From NCBI GenBank assembly GCA_963732095.1, contig CAVSZA010000024.1:124001-188000 (forward strand): a stretch of DNA of 64,000 nt, read 5' to 3'. A model generated the notes under the pieces. The model made no database searches. It was given only the letters and a program-made list of their open reading frames with translations, and was not told where the DNA came from. The stretch comes from AP-15 sp963732095. Its GTDB lineage: Bacteria > Pseudomonadota > Alphaproteobacteria > ATCC43930 > CGMCC-115725. The translations under genes were made by a program, and so were the position numbers. Below, piece by piece: positions 7,882 to 17,651 of this stretch; positions within the stretch are counted from its first letter, which is position 1, and each line of letters starts with the position of its first letter.

Positions 7882-9378
7882 TCAGCGCCGCAGGGCTGCC
7901 GTGCCGGCGGTGGTTCCGGCGATTTTGCCGAAGACCGAGCCGGAAACCAGGCCCGTCCCGCCGGGGTAGTTGAAATAGAAGAGCCCACCGACGAGCTCGC
8001 CCGCGGCATAAAGGCCGGGGATCGCCTTTTGCGCGGTATCGAGCACCCGCCCGTCGGTATCGATGCGCAGGCCGCCAAAGGTGAAGGTGACGCCGCAGGT
8101 CGTGCAATAGGCCTCGAAGGGCGGCTTTTCGATCGGCATGGCCCAGTTGGTCTTGTTGATCGCGAGGCCCTTGGTGGTGCGCCCATCCTTGACCGTCGGG
8201 TTGTAGGGGATCTCACGCTGCACCGCCGCGTTGTACTCGCGGATGGTTTCGAGAAACCGTGCCTTATCGACCGGCGCGTATTCGGCCATCTTGTCGGCCA
8301 GCCCCTCGATCGTGTCGGCGGTGACCTTGGTCACCTGGCGGATGCGGTACTCGTCGCGCTGCAGGTGCACGACCTGCTGGTCAAAGATCTGCCACGCGAA
8401 CTGGTGCGGTTGGTTGAGAATCTCGCGGCCGTATTTGGCATAGGTGTAGTTGCGGAAATCGGCGCCTTCGTCGCAGAACCGCACGCCGTCGGCATTGACC
8501 ATGATGGCAAACGGGTAGCTGTGCTTCTGGAAATTGTCGCCGACCGCGAGGTCGCCGAATTCGGGCGCGTTGTAGTCCCAGCCTACCGCGTGGCACCCGG
8601 ACCAGTTGCCGTAGGGCATCGCCCCGATGTCGAGCGCCATCTTTATGCCGGCGCCGGTGTTGAAGCGGGTGCCGCGCACCTTGGCGAGGTCCCAGCCGGG
8701 GCCGAGATAGCGGGTGCGCATCTCGGCATTCGCCTCGAACCCGCCGCTGGCGAGGATGACGCCCTTGGCCGGGATCCGCGTGGTCCTGCCTTCGACCTTG
8801 GCGACGATGCCGTGCACGCCGTCATCATCGGCGATCAGCGCCTCGCCGCGCGCTTCGTAGGCGACCTGGATCTGCCGCTCCTCGGCCGCCTTGAAGAGCC
8901 CCTCGACGAGCCCCGGCCCGCCGCCCCACGCCTCTAGCGCGAGGCCGCCCCAGAACACGAACTTGCCCTCGTGCTTGAAGGCCTGCCGCGAATACATCGG
9001 CGCAAAGCGGATCCCCTGGCTGCGCATCCACAGGAGTGTCTCCTGGCTCTTCGTGACGAGCAGCTCGGCCATGTCCGGATTGCTGCGATAGTCGGTCAGC
9101 CGCCCGAGATCGTCGTAATACTGGTCGGTGGTATAGGTGCCGAAATCGCTGGTCGCGAGTTCAGTCTCGCTGAGGTCGCAGAGCTTGAGGAGGTCGTCGA
9201 CGCCGTTGTAGACAAACCGCAGCGCCCCCGCGGTAAACCGGCTATTGCCGCCGCGCTCGTCAAAAGGAGCCGCTTCGAGAACGAGAACCCGAGCCCCCTC
9301 CCCGCGCGCCGCCAATGCCGCACACATGCCGGCATTCCCGGCCCCGATGACGACGACATCGAATTCGCCCGCAATCAT
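7882..9378 (-). CDS. tcuA: FAD-dependent tricarballylate dehydrogenase-type flavoprotein (TcuA family)
   Basis: 498 residues. FDVVVIGAGNAGMCAALAAR is the FAD-binding dinucleotide fold at residues ~6-25, followed by ERGGNSRFTAGALRF, typical of the fumarate reductase/3-ketosteroid dehydrogenase flavoprotein superfamily. The C-terminal GGLRIDTDGRVLDTAQKAIPGLYAAGELVGG and NYPGGTGLVSGSVFGKIAG motifs complete FAD binding. TcuA oxidises tricarballylate to cis-aconitate in Salmonella; alphaproteobacterial members are widespread and their substrates are often unverified. It stands alone: tcuB and tcuC are not adjacent, so the substrate is uncertain. Confidence 0.75.
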   Translation of the reverse strand: MIAGEFDVVVIGAGNAGMCAALAARGEGARVLVLEAAPFDERGGNSRFTAGALRFVYNGVDDLLKLCDLSETELATSDFGTYTTDQYYDDLGRLTDYRSNPDMAELLVTKSQETLLWMRSQGIRFAPMYSRQAFKHEGKFVFWGGLALEAWGGGPGLVEGLFKAAEERQIQVAYEARGEALIADDDGVHGIVAKVEGRTTRIPAKGVILASGGFEANAEMRTRYLGPGWDLAKVRGTRFNTGAGIKMALDIGAMPYGNWSGCHAVGWDYNAPEFGDLAVGDNFQKHSYPFAIMVNADGVRFCDEGADFRNYTYAKYGREILNQPHQFAWQIFDQQVVHLQRDEYRIRQVTKVTADTIEGLADKMAEYAPVDKARFLETIREYNAAVQREIPYNPTVKDGRTTKGLAINKTNWAMPIEKPPFEAYCTTCGVTFTFGGLRIDTDGRVLDTAQKAIPGLYAAGELVGGLFYFNYPGGTGLVSGSVFGKIAGTTAGTAALRR

Positions 9379-9447
9379 CCCGTTCCCTCCGCTTAATGGG
9401 CTGAGGGAACGAGTAGCGCGATGGCGACATCGATGGCAAGGGCGGTC

Positions 9448-9653
9448 CTACGGGTTCGCCTGTCCCACGCTCGTGTACGGCGTATAGTGAAAACCGCCGC
9501 GGCTGGGGTTTATCTGTCCGACATTGATGTTCGACCCATCGTAAAACCCGCCGCCCGGATTGGGTCCCGCATCGGCGTCCCCGACCGCCCTTGCGCATCC
9601 GGCGAGCAGCATCGTCAAACAATAACGGCCAGTCCACTTTTGAGGTTATTCAT
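9448..9653 (-). pseudogene. small lipoprotein, frameshifted within the signal peptide
   Basis: From ATG 9653 (preceded by GAGAGAG) the first frame reads MNNLKSGLAVIV and stops at 9615-9617. One base later another frame reads MLLAGCARAVGDADAGPN and then a Gly/Asn-rich tail ending GQANP at 9448. Adding one T to the TTT run joins them as MNNLKSGLAVIVLTMLLAGC, a textbook lipoprotein signal with the lipobox LAGC. The mature product would be about 48 residues. The split is therefore a one-base deletion, real or a sequencing error. Confidence 0.55.
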
Positions 9654-10482
9654 TGGTCTCTCTCAGTAACGCTAATGGTTTCTGACAGGGGCGAGCCGGT
9701 CGGCCAAATTCGGCCGGAGGCGACGCCAATCGACCGCTTACTGTGACAGGTGGCCTGCGTGACATCTTCGAACAGAGATCCCGGAGCTGCGCATCCTCTG
9801 CGGGGAAAACTCGTTCGTGCCCTCAGAGCAGGTAAGCCCCGTCCCGGCTGCGTCAAATTAAGTCAGGTAAGTTTTGGTAAATTTTGGAATCGGGCATTGA
9901 TTCCTCAGCTGCGAGCAATGCCGCAGTCAGTGCCGGAGGATGGTTTGAGGTGGGAGGCTGGGCAAGAATTTGCGTTCCATCGGCGCCGTGCATGGTTCGA
10001 GACGCGCCGCGGCTGCGCCCCGTCGCTCCTCACCATGACGTAAGCCTTTGATGACATCAGAGGAGGTCGTCATCCCGAGGTGCCTCGCAGAGCGAGGCCT
10101 CGAAGGACGCACACCATTGATTCAGCCCCATTCCCATTCTTGCTCAGCCTCTGGGCTCAACCCATCCTACGAATACTTCAGCGGCACACTTTTCAGCGCG
10201 GCGCCGGATATTGCTCGGCGCGGTAGGTGCGGCGCATTGTGTTGAGCTTTAACGCCACTGGATAGCCGAGCCAGACCGCGTAGCGTGAAAGGACGTCGCG
10301 ACCCTGTCGGTTGAGCATCAGCCACGGCACTATGTTCCCGAACTGCGCAGTCGTGAACATAAACCGGAACTGAGGAGCGGGTGCGGGCCCCTCGGCTCGT
10401 CGCTCAAATCCCTGACCTCGACGCCGAGCGTCGAATGCCGTCCCGTTAGGCCGTATGCCGAGTATAAAGACGATCGGCCTGT
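9654..10482. other. intergenic region with inverted REP-like units and a possible small ORF
   Basis: About 830 bases between the lipoprotein and the GAF kinase. It holds an inverted pair of REP-like units (9995-10109, listed separately). A 55-codon minus-strand frame at 10193-10360 (MFTTAQFGNIVPWLMLNRQG, then RDVLSRYAVWLGYPVALKLN) has plausible protein composition but no recognised family and no strong start signal; it may be a gene remnant. I see no other gene. Confidence 0.4.
9995..10109. repeat. inverted pair of REP-like palindromic units
   Basis: The left unit runs from GGTTCGAGACGCGCC to CTCACCATGACG (about 9995-10039); the right unit runs from GTCATCCCGAGGTGC through GCGAGGCCTCGAAGGACG (about 10069-10109). 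They are in opposite orientation, with ATGACG/GTCAT facing inwards and TTCGAG/CTCGAA outwards. Units of this style are common extragenic repeats in rhizobial-type genomes. Confidence 0.6.
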
Positions 10483-13400
10483 TCACGAACGCGGCAGGTG
10501 GATCGTGAATTCGGTGAACTCGCCGACCCGGCTGTCGACCTCGATCGTGCCGCCGTGCTGCTGCGTGACGATGTCCCAGCTGATCGACAGGCCGAGCCCG
10601 GTGCCTTCGCCGGTCGGCTTTGTCGTGAAGAACGGCTGAAACAGCTTGTCCCTGATCTCGGGCGGGATGCCAGCGCCGTTGTCGCGGATGCGGATCTCGA
10701 CCGCCGCGCCGCAATCGCGCGTCGCCACCTTGAGGGTCGGCCGGAAGTCGGGCTCGGCGCCGTCGTGCCGGCGCTTGGTGGCGGCATAGAAGCCGTTGCC
10801 GAACAGGTTGAGCAACACCCGCGTCATATCCTGCGGCATCAGTTCGACCGCGGCGATGGCCGGGCCGAGGTCGCGCTCCAAGGTGATGTTGAAATTCTGA
10901 TCCTGGGCGCGGGCGCCGTGATAGGCGAGGTTGAGCGCCTCCTCGACCAGGCCGTTGAGGTCGACATTGCGGCGCTCGCCGCTGCCGCCGCGCGAATGCT
11001 CCAGCATGCTCTTGACGATGCCGTCGGCACGCCGGCCATGCTCGGCGATCTTTTCGAGATTGCCGGTCAGCATCCCGACGATTTCGTCGAGATCGGCGCG
11101 CTCGTCTTCGGCCAGCCCGGCTATCGCCGGCGCCGCAGTCTCCTTCAGCTCCTCCAGCAATTCGACCGAGAGGCCGGCAAAGTTGTTGACGAAATTGAGC
11201 GGGTTCTTGATCTCGTGGGCGATGCCGGCGGTCAATTGCCCTAAGGAGGCCATCTTCTCGGCCTGGATCAGCCGGTCCTGGGCGCCATGCAGGTCAGAGA
11301 GCGCGGCCTCGGCAGCGGTGCGCGCGCGGCGCGCTTCCTGAAACAGCCGCGCGTTCTGGATGGCGAGCACGGCCTGCCCGGCGAAGGTTTGCAGCAAGGT
11401 CGGGATGGTCGGCGCGAAGCCAGCTTCGCTGCGCCTCCGGATCACCAGCCCGCCGACGACCTTGTCGTCGCGCAGCAGCGGCACCGCGAGTACGGCATGA
11501 ATGCCGGGCAAAATCCTGGCTGCATGCGGCACGGCGGGGTCTTGCTGTACGTCTTGGACGTAGACGGGCGCGCGCAACAGCGCGCTGCGGCCGAGATGGG
11601 TTTCGCCCAGCTTGATCCGCCGCTCGCGAAGCGCCTCGACCCGCTCCGCGCTCATGCCGAAGGCGGATTTGGGCACGAAAATTTCTTCGGCTTCGTCGAA
11701 TTCGTAGATCGTGCCTTCATCGGCCTGCGAGAGCTGCGCGGCGCGGCTGACGATGGTGGCGAGCACGGTGTCCAGGTCGAGCGAGGAATTGACCGCGCGC
11801 AGCACCTCCTCGAGCGCCTGCAATTCGGCGACCGAGCGGGTCAGCTGGTCGGTGCGGGCCTGCAATTCGCCGAGCAGCCGAGCATTCTCGATCGCGATCA
11901 CCGCCTGGTCGGCAAAGGTGCGCACCAGTTCGATCTGCTTTTCGGTGAAGGGCTCTACCCTGGTGCGCGCCAGCACGATGACGCCGATTGGCACGTCTTC
12001 GCGCATCAGAGGCACGCCAAGCGCGGTGCGCTGCTGCCCGAGTGTCATGGCTTCGGTTAAAGTATAATCCGGATCCGCTGCGACATCGGCGATCTGCACC
12101 GTCCGGCCTTCCAGCGCGACGCGCCCGGTGATCGTGCCGCGCCCGGGGGTGATCAGGTGAGCTTCCATGAAAATCTGATATTCGGGCGGGTAGCCGACCG
12201 CTGCGGCCCCTCGATACACCTCGCCGTCGCGGCGCAGGATGAACGCCATCTCGGCATCGCACAGCCGCGCGGCGGTCTCGACCACCGTGTCGAGCACAGG
12301 CTGCAAGTCGAAGGTCGAACCGCTGATGACTTTGAGCACATCGCTGGTCGCGGTCTGATACTCCAGCGACTCCTGCAGATCGCGCGTGCGCTCCCGCAAC
12401 TCGTTGAGGAGGCGCGCGTTCTCCATCGCGATTACCGCTTGCGCTGCGAAATTTTCGAGCAGCGCGATTTCCTTGTCGGTGAAGGGCCGAACCTCCCGGC
12501 GGTTGCAGGAGATTGCGCCCAGCAGCCTCCCGTCCTTGCGCAATGGCAACATGAGATTGGTGCGCACGCCGCCGCGTCCGGAGACGGCACGGGCGGTCGG
12601 AGCGTCGATCAGCGTCAGATCCGGATTGTGCACCCAGCGGACACTGTCCATCAGCAGTTGGGGCGTGGCGGACAGGACAACCCCTTCGCGCAGGCGTTGG
12701 GCTAAGTCTCCCGGATAGCCGTACGTAGCCGCCGCGCGAAACAGCTCTCCGTCGAACAAAAAAAGGCTCCCGAGCGTCGCGCCGCACAGCGTATGCGCTT
12801 TGTCCAGAATCGCCTCGAACACCGGAGCGAGATCGCCAGGCGAAGAGTTTATAACCCCCAAAACCTCGGCGGTCGCGGTCTGCTGCTCCAGCGCCTCGCT
12901 TGTCTCGGTCAGGAGCCGCGCGTTCTCCATCGCGATGACCGCCTGCCCCGCGAAGCTTTCGAGGAGTACAATCTGCTTCTCGGAGAATGGCCGGACTTCA
13001 TGCCGGTGGACGTTGATGATGCCGAGGAGCTTGTCCTCGCGGCGCAGCGCGACGGCGAGCCAGGTGCGAATATTTCGCAGTTCCAGCCGTTTGCGCGCGA
13101 TGGGCTTGTTGCGAAACGTCTCGGTCTCGCGCACGTCGGCGATGTGGACGACGCGTTCGCCGCGCAGAAAGGGATCGTAGAGCCCGCCCGTTAGGCTCAG
13201 GTCGCTTGGGCCGAGTTCCCGCAACTTGTCGAGGACGTCGGGTTCGCCACGCGCGGCAACCAAGTGTAGCAGCTTGCCGTCGAAGCTGCGCACCGCCGCT
13301 TCGTCGGCTTCGCACAGCTGCACCGCCCGCTCGACCATCGCCTCGAAGACCGGCGCCAAATCGCCCGGTGAGCGGTTGATGGCCTCCAGAATTTGCGCCG

Positions 13401-15126
13401 TGGCAGTCTGCTGCTCCAGCGCCTCGCGCGTCTCGGTCAACAGCCGCGCATTCTCGATCGCTATTACCGCCTGGTCGGCAAAGATGCGGACGAGTTCGAT
13501 CTGCCGCTCGGTGAACGGCTCGACACGGGTGCGCGACAAGATGATGACGCCGATCGGCGAACCCTCGCGCAGCAACGGGACCCCCAGCATGCTGCGAATC
13601 TTGCCGAGGCTGGCGGCTTCGGAGAGGGTGTAGTCCGGGTCGGCGGTAATGTCGGCGATGTGGACCACGCGGCCTTCGAGCGCCACCCGACCGGTGAGAG
13701 TGCCGCGGCCCGGTGCAAGCGGATGGGTTTCCAGAAAAGCCCGATATTCCGGCGTCAATCCCAATGCGGCGGCTTCTCGATACACCTCGCCGTCGCGGCG
13801 CAAGACATTCACCATTTCTGCGTTGCAGAGCCGACCGGCGGTCGCGATCAGCGTATCGAGCACCGGCTGCAGGTCAAAGGTCGACCGGCTGATGACTTGC
13901 AGAACATCACTGGTCGCGGTCTGATAGTCGAGCGCCTCTTGCAGCTCGGCCGTGCGCTGCCGCGTCTCGGTGATGAGTTGCGCATTCTCGATTGCGATGA
14001 CGGCCTGCGCGGCGAAATTCTGCAGCAGCGCGATCTGCTTGTCGGAGAACGGCCGGACCTCCAGCCGGTATGCCTCGATGGCGCCGAGCAGGACTTCGTC
14101 CTTGCGCAGCGCCACCAGCATGTTCGTGCGCGCGCCGCCAATCTCAACCGCCCCTCGCGCACGGGGAGTGAGCCGATGCAGCTCCGTCGAGGCAACGTCA
14201 TCGATGTGCAGGAAATCTCTGCCGGCAACAAACTGGGAGAACGCCCCTTCTGTATCCGGCGGAGGAACGATTGCCCGCCCCGCCAGATATTCGCCATAAC
14301 GCGGCGAAACCCCATGCATGGCAACGGCGTGGAACGCCTTGCCGTCATATGTCCACAGAATGCTGAAGGCGAAGTCGCACAGGCGTGTCGCCTTGTCGAG
14401 AATTACATTGAACACCGGCGTAAGGTCGCCGGGTGACGAGTTGATGACCTGCAATACCTCGGCGGTCGCGGTCTGCTGCTTGAGTGCTTCGCCCAGGTCG
14501 CGGTTGCGGTGCTCCAGCGCCCCGAAGAGGCGCACGTTCTCGATGGCGATCGCGGCTTGGTCGGCGAAGGTTTTGACCAGCTCGATCTGAGCGGGCGTGA
14601 AGTGCCTGACCTCGCGCCGCCCGCAGCCGATGACCCCGATCGGCCTACCCTCGCGAAGGATCGGTACGGCGAGGAAGGAGCGGTACTTCGCGACCGATTG
14701 GAGCAGTTGGAGCGTGTGGGTGTCGTAGTCGAGCCAAGTCAGGACATCCTCGAAATGCACCGGCTGCGCGTCGCCAAAAGCCAGACCCATCACAAAGTTT
14801 CGCCTCGGCGGTCGCGGGAAAAGGCTGTGAAATGCCGCTGTCTCATCAGGCGACATGCTGTGGACCGCGACCAGGTGGAGGAGCCCGTCTTCAAACCTCG
14901 CCACCGCGCTGAACTCCGCCTGGCACAGCGCCGCCGCGCGCGCCACAATGGCCTCGAATACCGGCTGGGTGTCAGTGGGCGAGCGGGAGATCACGCCCAG
15001 GATCTCGCTCGTCGCGAGCTGTTGCGCCAGCGCCTCGTCGCGCTCGATAGTGCGCTCGTCGAGCTCTCGCCGAAGCGCGGCAATTATCTGCCGATGATCG
15101 ATCGCCGCTTCGTCGAGCGCTGCCAT
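10483..15126 (-). CDS. histidine kinase with seven tandem GAF domains
   Basis: 1547 residues, no membrane helix, so cytoplasmic. An N-terminal coiled coil (~1-45) leads into seven GAF domains, each ending in a QAVIAIENARL-type helix, at about 50-205, 225-385, 410-570, 590-750, 765-930, 950-1110 and 1130-1285. A coiled coil then carries the H-box GIAHEIKNPLNFVNNF, and the ATPase domain has LLNLFGNGFYAA (N box), DNGAGIPPEI and GEGTGLGLSIS (G boxes). GAF domains bind small ligands or chromophores; none shows a bilin cysteine I would trust. No receiver domain or regulator gene adjoins it, so its partner is elsewhere. GAF 3 and 6, and 2/4/5, are close internal copies. Confidence 0.92.
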   Translation of the reverse strand: MAALDEAAIDHRQIIAALRRELDERTIERDEALAQQLATSEILGVISRSPTDTQPVFEAIVARAAALCQAEFSAVARFEDGLLHLVAVHSMSPDETAAFHSLFPRPPRRNFVMGLAFGDAQPVHFEDVLTWLDYDTHTLQLLQSVAKYRSFLAVPILREGRPIGVIGCGRREVRHFTPAQIELVKTFADQAAIAIENVRLFGALEHRNRDLGEALKQQTATAEVLQVINSSPGDLTPVFNVILDKATRLCDFAFSILWTYDGKAFHAVAMHGVSPRYGEYLAGRAIVPPPDTEGAFSQFVAGRDFLHIDDVASTELHRLTPRARGAVEIGGARTNMLVALRKDEVLLGAIEAYRLEVRPFSDKQIALLQNFAAQAVIAIENAQLITETRQRTAELQEALDYQTATSDVLQVISRSTFDLQPVLDTLIATAGRLCNAEMVNVLRRDGEVYREAAALGLTPEYRAFLETHPLAPGRGTLTGRVALEGRVVHIADITADPDYTLSEAASLGKIRSMLGVPLLREGSPIGVIILSRTRVEPFTERQIELVRIFADQAVIAIENARLLTETREALEQQTATAQILEAINRSPGDLAPVFEAMVERAVQLCEADEAAVRSFDGKLLHLVAARGEPDVLDKLRELGPSDLSLTGGLYDPFLRGERVVHIADVRETETFRNKPIARKRLELRNIRTWLAVALRREDKLLGIINVHRHEVRPFSEKQIVLLESFAGQAVIAMENARLLTETSEALEQQTATAEVLGVINSSPGDLAPVFEAILDKAHTLCGATLGSLFLFDGELFRAAATYGYPGDLAQRLREGVVLSATPQLLMDSVRWVHNPDLTLIDAPTARAVSGRGGVRTNLMLPLRKDGRLLGAISCNRREVRPFTDKEIALLENFAAQAVIAMENARLLNELRERTRDLQESLEYQTATSDVLKVISGSTFDLQPVLDTVVETAARLCDAEMAFILRRDGEVYRGAAAVGYPPEYQIFMEAHLITPGRGTITGRVALEGRTVQIADVAADPDYTLTEAMTLGQQRTALGVPLMREDVPIGVIVLARTRVEPFTEKQIELVRTFADQAVIAIENARLLGELQARTDQLTRSVAELQALEEVLRAVNSSLDLDTVLATIVSRAAQLSQADEGTIYEFDEAEEIFVPKSAFGMSAERVEALRERRIKLGETHLGRSALLRAPVYVQDVQQDPAVPHAARILPGIHAVLAVPLLRDDKVVGGLVIRRRSEAGFAPTIPTLLQTFAGQAVLAIQNARLFQEARRARTAAEAALSDLHGAQDRLIQAEKMASLGQLTAGIAHEIKNPLNFVNNFAGLSVELLEELKETAAPAIAGLAEDERADLDEIVGMLTGNLEKIAEHGRRADGIVKSMLEHSRGGSGERRNVDLNGLVEEALNLAYHGARAQDQNFNITLERDLGPAIAAVELMPQDMTRVLLNLFGNGFYAATKRRHDGAEPDFRPTLKVATRDCGAAVEIRIRDNGAGIPPEIRDKLFQPFFTTKPTGEGTGLGLSISWDIVTQQHGGTIEVDSRVGEFTEFTIHLPRS

Positions 15127-15227
15127 TTAATCGCCTCGTCTACCCAGATGCCGATAGCACACGTATTACGCGCGAGGATACCCGTCCGCCATTCACCCCG
15201 CCAGCGGTGTTGCGCGTTATTGGGACT

Positions 15228-15959
15228 TCACAGCCCCAAATAGAATTTGCGGACCAGCTCGTTATTGTTGAGCTCGTCGGCGGAGCCGCCTTCGAAGGCG
15301 ATCTTGCCGTGGACGATGACGTAGCCGCGGTCGGCGATGCGGACGGCCTGGATGAAGTTCTGCTCGGCCATCAGCACGGTCAGCTGGTAACGGTCCTTCA
15401 ATTCCTTGATCTTCTCGATCGTGCGCTTGACGAGGACTGGCGCAAGGCCGACCGACGGCTCGTCGATCAGCAGGATCTTGGGCGCCGACATCAGCGCGCG
15501 CGCGAGGGCCAGCATCTGCTGCTCGCCGCCGCTGAGGCTGCCGGCCAATTGGCGCCGCCGCTCCCGCAGCACCGGGAAGGTCTCGTATGAGGAGTCGAGG
15601 TTGCGCGCGATCGCCGTGCGGGCGAGCGGGCGGAAGGCGCCCAACAGCAGGTTTTCCTCGACGGTCAGCTTTGGGAAGAGACGCCGGCCTTCCGGCACCA
15701 GACTAATCCCGAGATCGACGATTGCCTCGGTCGAGCGGCCGACCAGATCGTGCCGCTCGCCGTCGATCTCTGCGACGATCGTCCCGGCGGTCGGCGGCAC
15801 GATCCCCATCACGCATTTCATCAGCGTGCTCTTGCCGTTGCCGTTGGTGCCGAGCAGCACCACGGTCTGGCCAGGCTCCACCGACAACGACACGCCCTCG
15901 AGCACCCGCACCGCGCCGTAGCCGGCGTCGAGGCCGGTTACCGAAAGACTACTCGCCAA
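15228..15959 (-). CDS. livF: branched-chain amino acid-type ABC transporter ATP-binding protein
   Basis: 243 residues with Walker A GTNGNGKST, Q-loop region, ABC signature LSGGEQQMLALARAL, Walker B KILLIDEPS and an H-loop-type region (VLMAEQN, with Gln-Asn replacing the usual His as is typical of LivF). The C-terminus NNNELVRKFYLGL is the LivF-type tail. It energises uptake of branched-chain amino acids or related carboxylates with LivG and the LivH/LivM permeases. Its start overlaps livG by 11 bases; transcription runs from livH towards livF. Confidence 0.92.
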   Translation of the reverse strand: MASSLSVTGLDAGYGAVRVLEGVSLSVEPGQTVVLLGTNGNGKSTLMKCVMGIVPPTAGTIVAEIDGERHDLVGRSTEAIVDLGISLVPEGRRLFPKLTVEENLLLGAFRPLARTAIARNLDSSYETFPVLRERRRQLAGSLSGGEQQMLALARALMSAPKILLIDEPSVGLAPVLVKRTIEKIKELKDRYQLTVLMAEQNFIQAVRIADRGYVIVHGKIAFEGGSADELNNNELVRKFYLGL

Positions 15960-16686
15960 GATAGGCCCTTTCGACCTCGGGATTGCGCATCGCTTCCTGC
16001 GGCGAGCCGTCGGCGATCTTCTGCCCGGCGACCAATACGACGAGCCGGGTCGAAAAGCTCATCACGGCGCGCATGATGTGCTCGATCAAGACGATCGTAA
16101 TGCCCTGCTCGTTCAGGCGGAACAGCACGAGGAGGATCTCCTCGACCTCGGAAGGCGAGAGCCCCGCCATCGCCTCGTCGGCAAAGAGCAGCCGCGGGGC
16201 GCTGGCGACGGCGCGGGCGAGCTCGAGCTTGCGCATCTCGACCTGGGTCAGGTCGCGCGGCAGATGCAATGCCTTGTCGGCGAGCCCGACATCGGCGAGC
16301 AATGTGTGGCAGCGTTCATCGATCGCTGCGCCGGAGAGATGCGCGCCGTGACGGGCATTGACCGTGTAGAGCAGCGGGATCCGCAGATTGTCGACGAGGT
16401 TGAGGCTGCGGAACGGTTTTGGCAGTTGGAAGCTGCGGGCGAGCCCCAATCGGGTGCGCCGGTAGGCCGGCATGCCGTCGATCGTGTGCCCGTCAAACAC
16501 CGCGCTTCCGCTGTCATGATGCAATGTGCCGGAGAGGCAGTTGACGAGCGTGCTCTTGCCGGAGCCGTTGGGCCCGATCAAGCCGAGCCGCTCGCCGGCG
16601 GCGACGGTGAGGTTGATGTCCTCGAGCGCGACAAAACCGCCGAAGCGCTTGCCGAGCCCGCGGACCTCCAAAATCGAGGCCGCCAT
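15949..16686 (-). CDS. livG: branched-chain amino acid-type ABC transporter ATP-binding protein
   Basis: From the ATG at 16686 (TGATG overlap with the livM stop) the product is 245 residues: Walker A GPNGSGKST, LPRDLTQVEMRKLELARAVA in place of a canonical LSGGQ signature, Walker B RLLFADEAMAGLS and the H-loop IVLIEHIM. The insertion after Walker A and the tail EAMRNPEVERAYLGE are LivG-type. The degenerate signature is common in this family and does not by itself imply loss of activity. Confidence 0.92.
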   Translation of the reverse strand: MAASILEVRGLGKRFGGFVALEDINLTVAAGERLGLIGPNGSGKSTLVNCLSGTLHHDSGSAVFDGHTIDGMPAYRRTRLGLARSFQLPKPFRSLNLVDNLRIPLLYTVNARHGAHLSGAAIDERCHTLLADVGLADKALHLPRDLTQVEMRKLELARAVASAPRLLFADEAMAGLSPSEVEEILLVLFRLNEQGITIVLIEHIMRAVMSFSTRLVVLVAGQKIADGSPQEAMRNPEVERAYLGE

Positions 16687-17633
16687 CAGCGGAGCCTGGC
16701 GCGCCGGCGGCTCTGCACCAAACCGACGATGCCATTGGGCGCAATGACCACAAACACGATCAGCAGAACGCCGACGATCAGCAGATTGAGAGCCGAGGAG
16801 ATCGTCACGGTGGCGAGCTGCTGGATCGTGCCGAGCAATACCGCGCCGATTATGGGACCGATCCAGCTGGTCATGCCGCCGATCAATGGCATTGCGACGC
16901 TGTTGACGGCATAGGAGAGATTGAAGCTCGAGGCCGGATCGAGATAGGTCACGTAATAGGGCAACGGGGCGCCCGACATGCCCATCAGCGCGCCGCTCAA
17001 TGTTGTCGAGATCAGCTTTAGGCGCAGGGTCGGCACCCCCGCCGCCTCGGCCGCCTGCTCGTCGTCGCGGATCGCGTTGAAGCCGAGACCCAATGTCGAG
17101 CGCTCGATGGTCCGCGCGATCGCCACCGAGATCCAGGTCAGCGCCAGCATCAGCGAATAGAGATACTGGATGTAGCTGCCGTAGATCGGCGATTGCTGCG
17201 GCCGAATGACATAAATGCCGCGCGATCCGCCGACAAAATCCCAGTTGACGATCAGAGTCTGCGCGACGATCGCCAATGCCAGGGTGGCGATCGCGAAAAA
17301 CACGCCTTTGAGGCGCAGGGTCAAATACCCCATGCCGAAACCGACAACGCCGGAGGTGATGCCGCCGACCACCATCATGACCGGAACCGGCACGGAGGTC
17401 AGCTTGTGCAGCACGACGGCACTGTAGGCGCCCACGGCGAAGAAGGCACCGGTGCCGAAATTGGTGTAGCCGGTGTAGCCGCCGAGAATGTTCCACGCCG
17501 TCGCCAATACGATGAACTGCAGCACCTGGTAGGCGGCGAAGAAATAATACTCGTTGCCGATCAGCCCGCGCGTCAGCAACAGAAACGCAAGGGCGATAAT
17601 GAACGAGACAATCCAAAATCTCGCGGGTCCCAT
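16686..17633 (-). CDS. livM: branched-chain amino acid-type ABC transporter permease
   Basis: 315 residues and about nine hydrophobic segments. The WNILGGYTGYTNFGTGAFFA motif near residue 50 and FNAIRDDEQAAEAAGVPTLR mark the LivM family; the latter contains the coupling EAA-like loop. Four bases overlap between its end and the livG start. About 85 bases upstream begins the repeat-bounded DUF559 insertion that separates it from livH. Confidence 0.92.
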   Translation of the reverse strand: MGPARFWIVSFIIALAFLLLTRGLIGNEYYFFAAYQVLQFIVLATAWNILGGYTGYTNFGTGAFFAVGAYSAVVLHKLTSVPVPVMMVVGGITSGVVGFGMGYLTLRLKGVFFAIATLALAIVAQTLIVNWDFVGGSRGIYVIRPQQSPIYGSYIQYLYSLMLALTWISVAIARTIERSTLGLGFNAIRDDEQAAEAAGVPTLRLKLISTTLSGALMGMSGAPLPYYVTYLDPASSFNLSYAVNSVAMPLIGGMTSWIGPIIGAVLLGTIQQLATVTISSALNLLIVGVLLIVFVVIAPNGIVGLVQSRRRARLR

Positions 17634-17651
17634 GAATTCAGCACCCGTCGC

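Noticed and set aside
11287..14436. Several long plus-strand frames (up to 347 codons) opposite the GAF kinase
   Set aside because: They are antisense to a clearly conserved protein, have no family features and follow from high GC codon bias.
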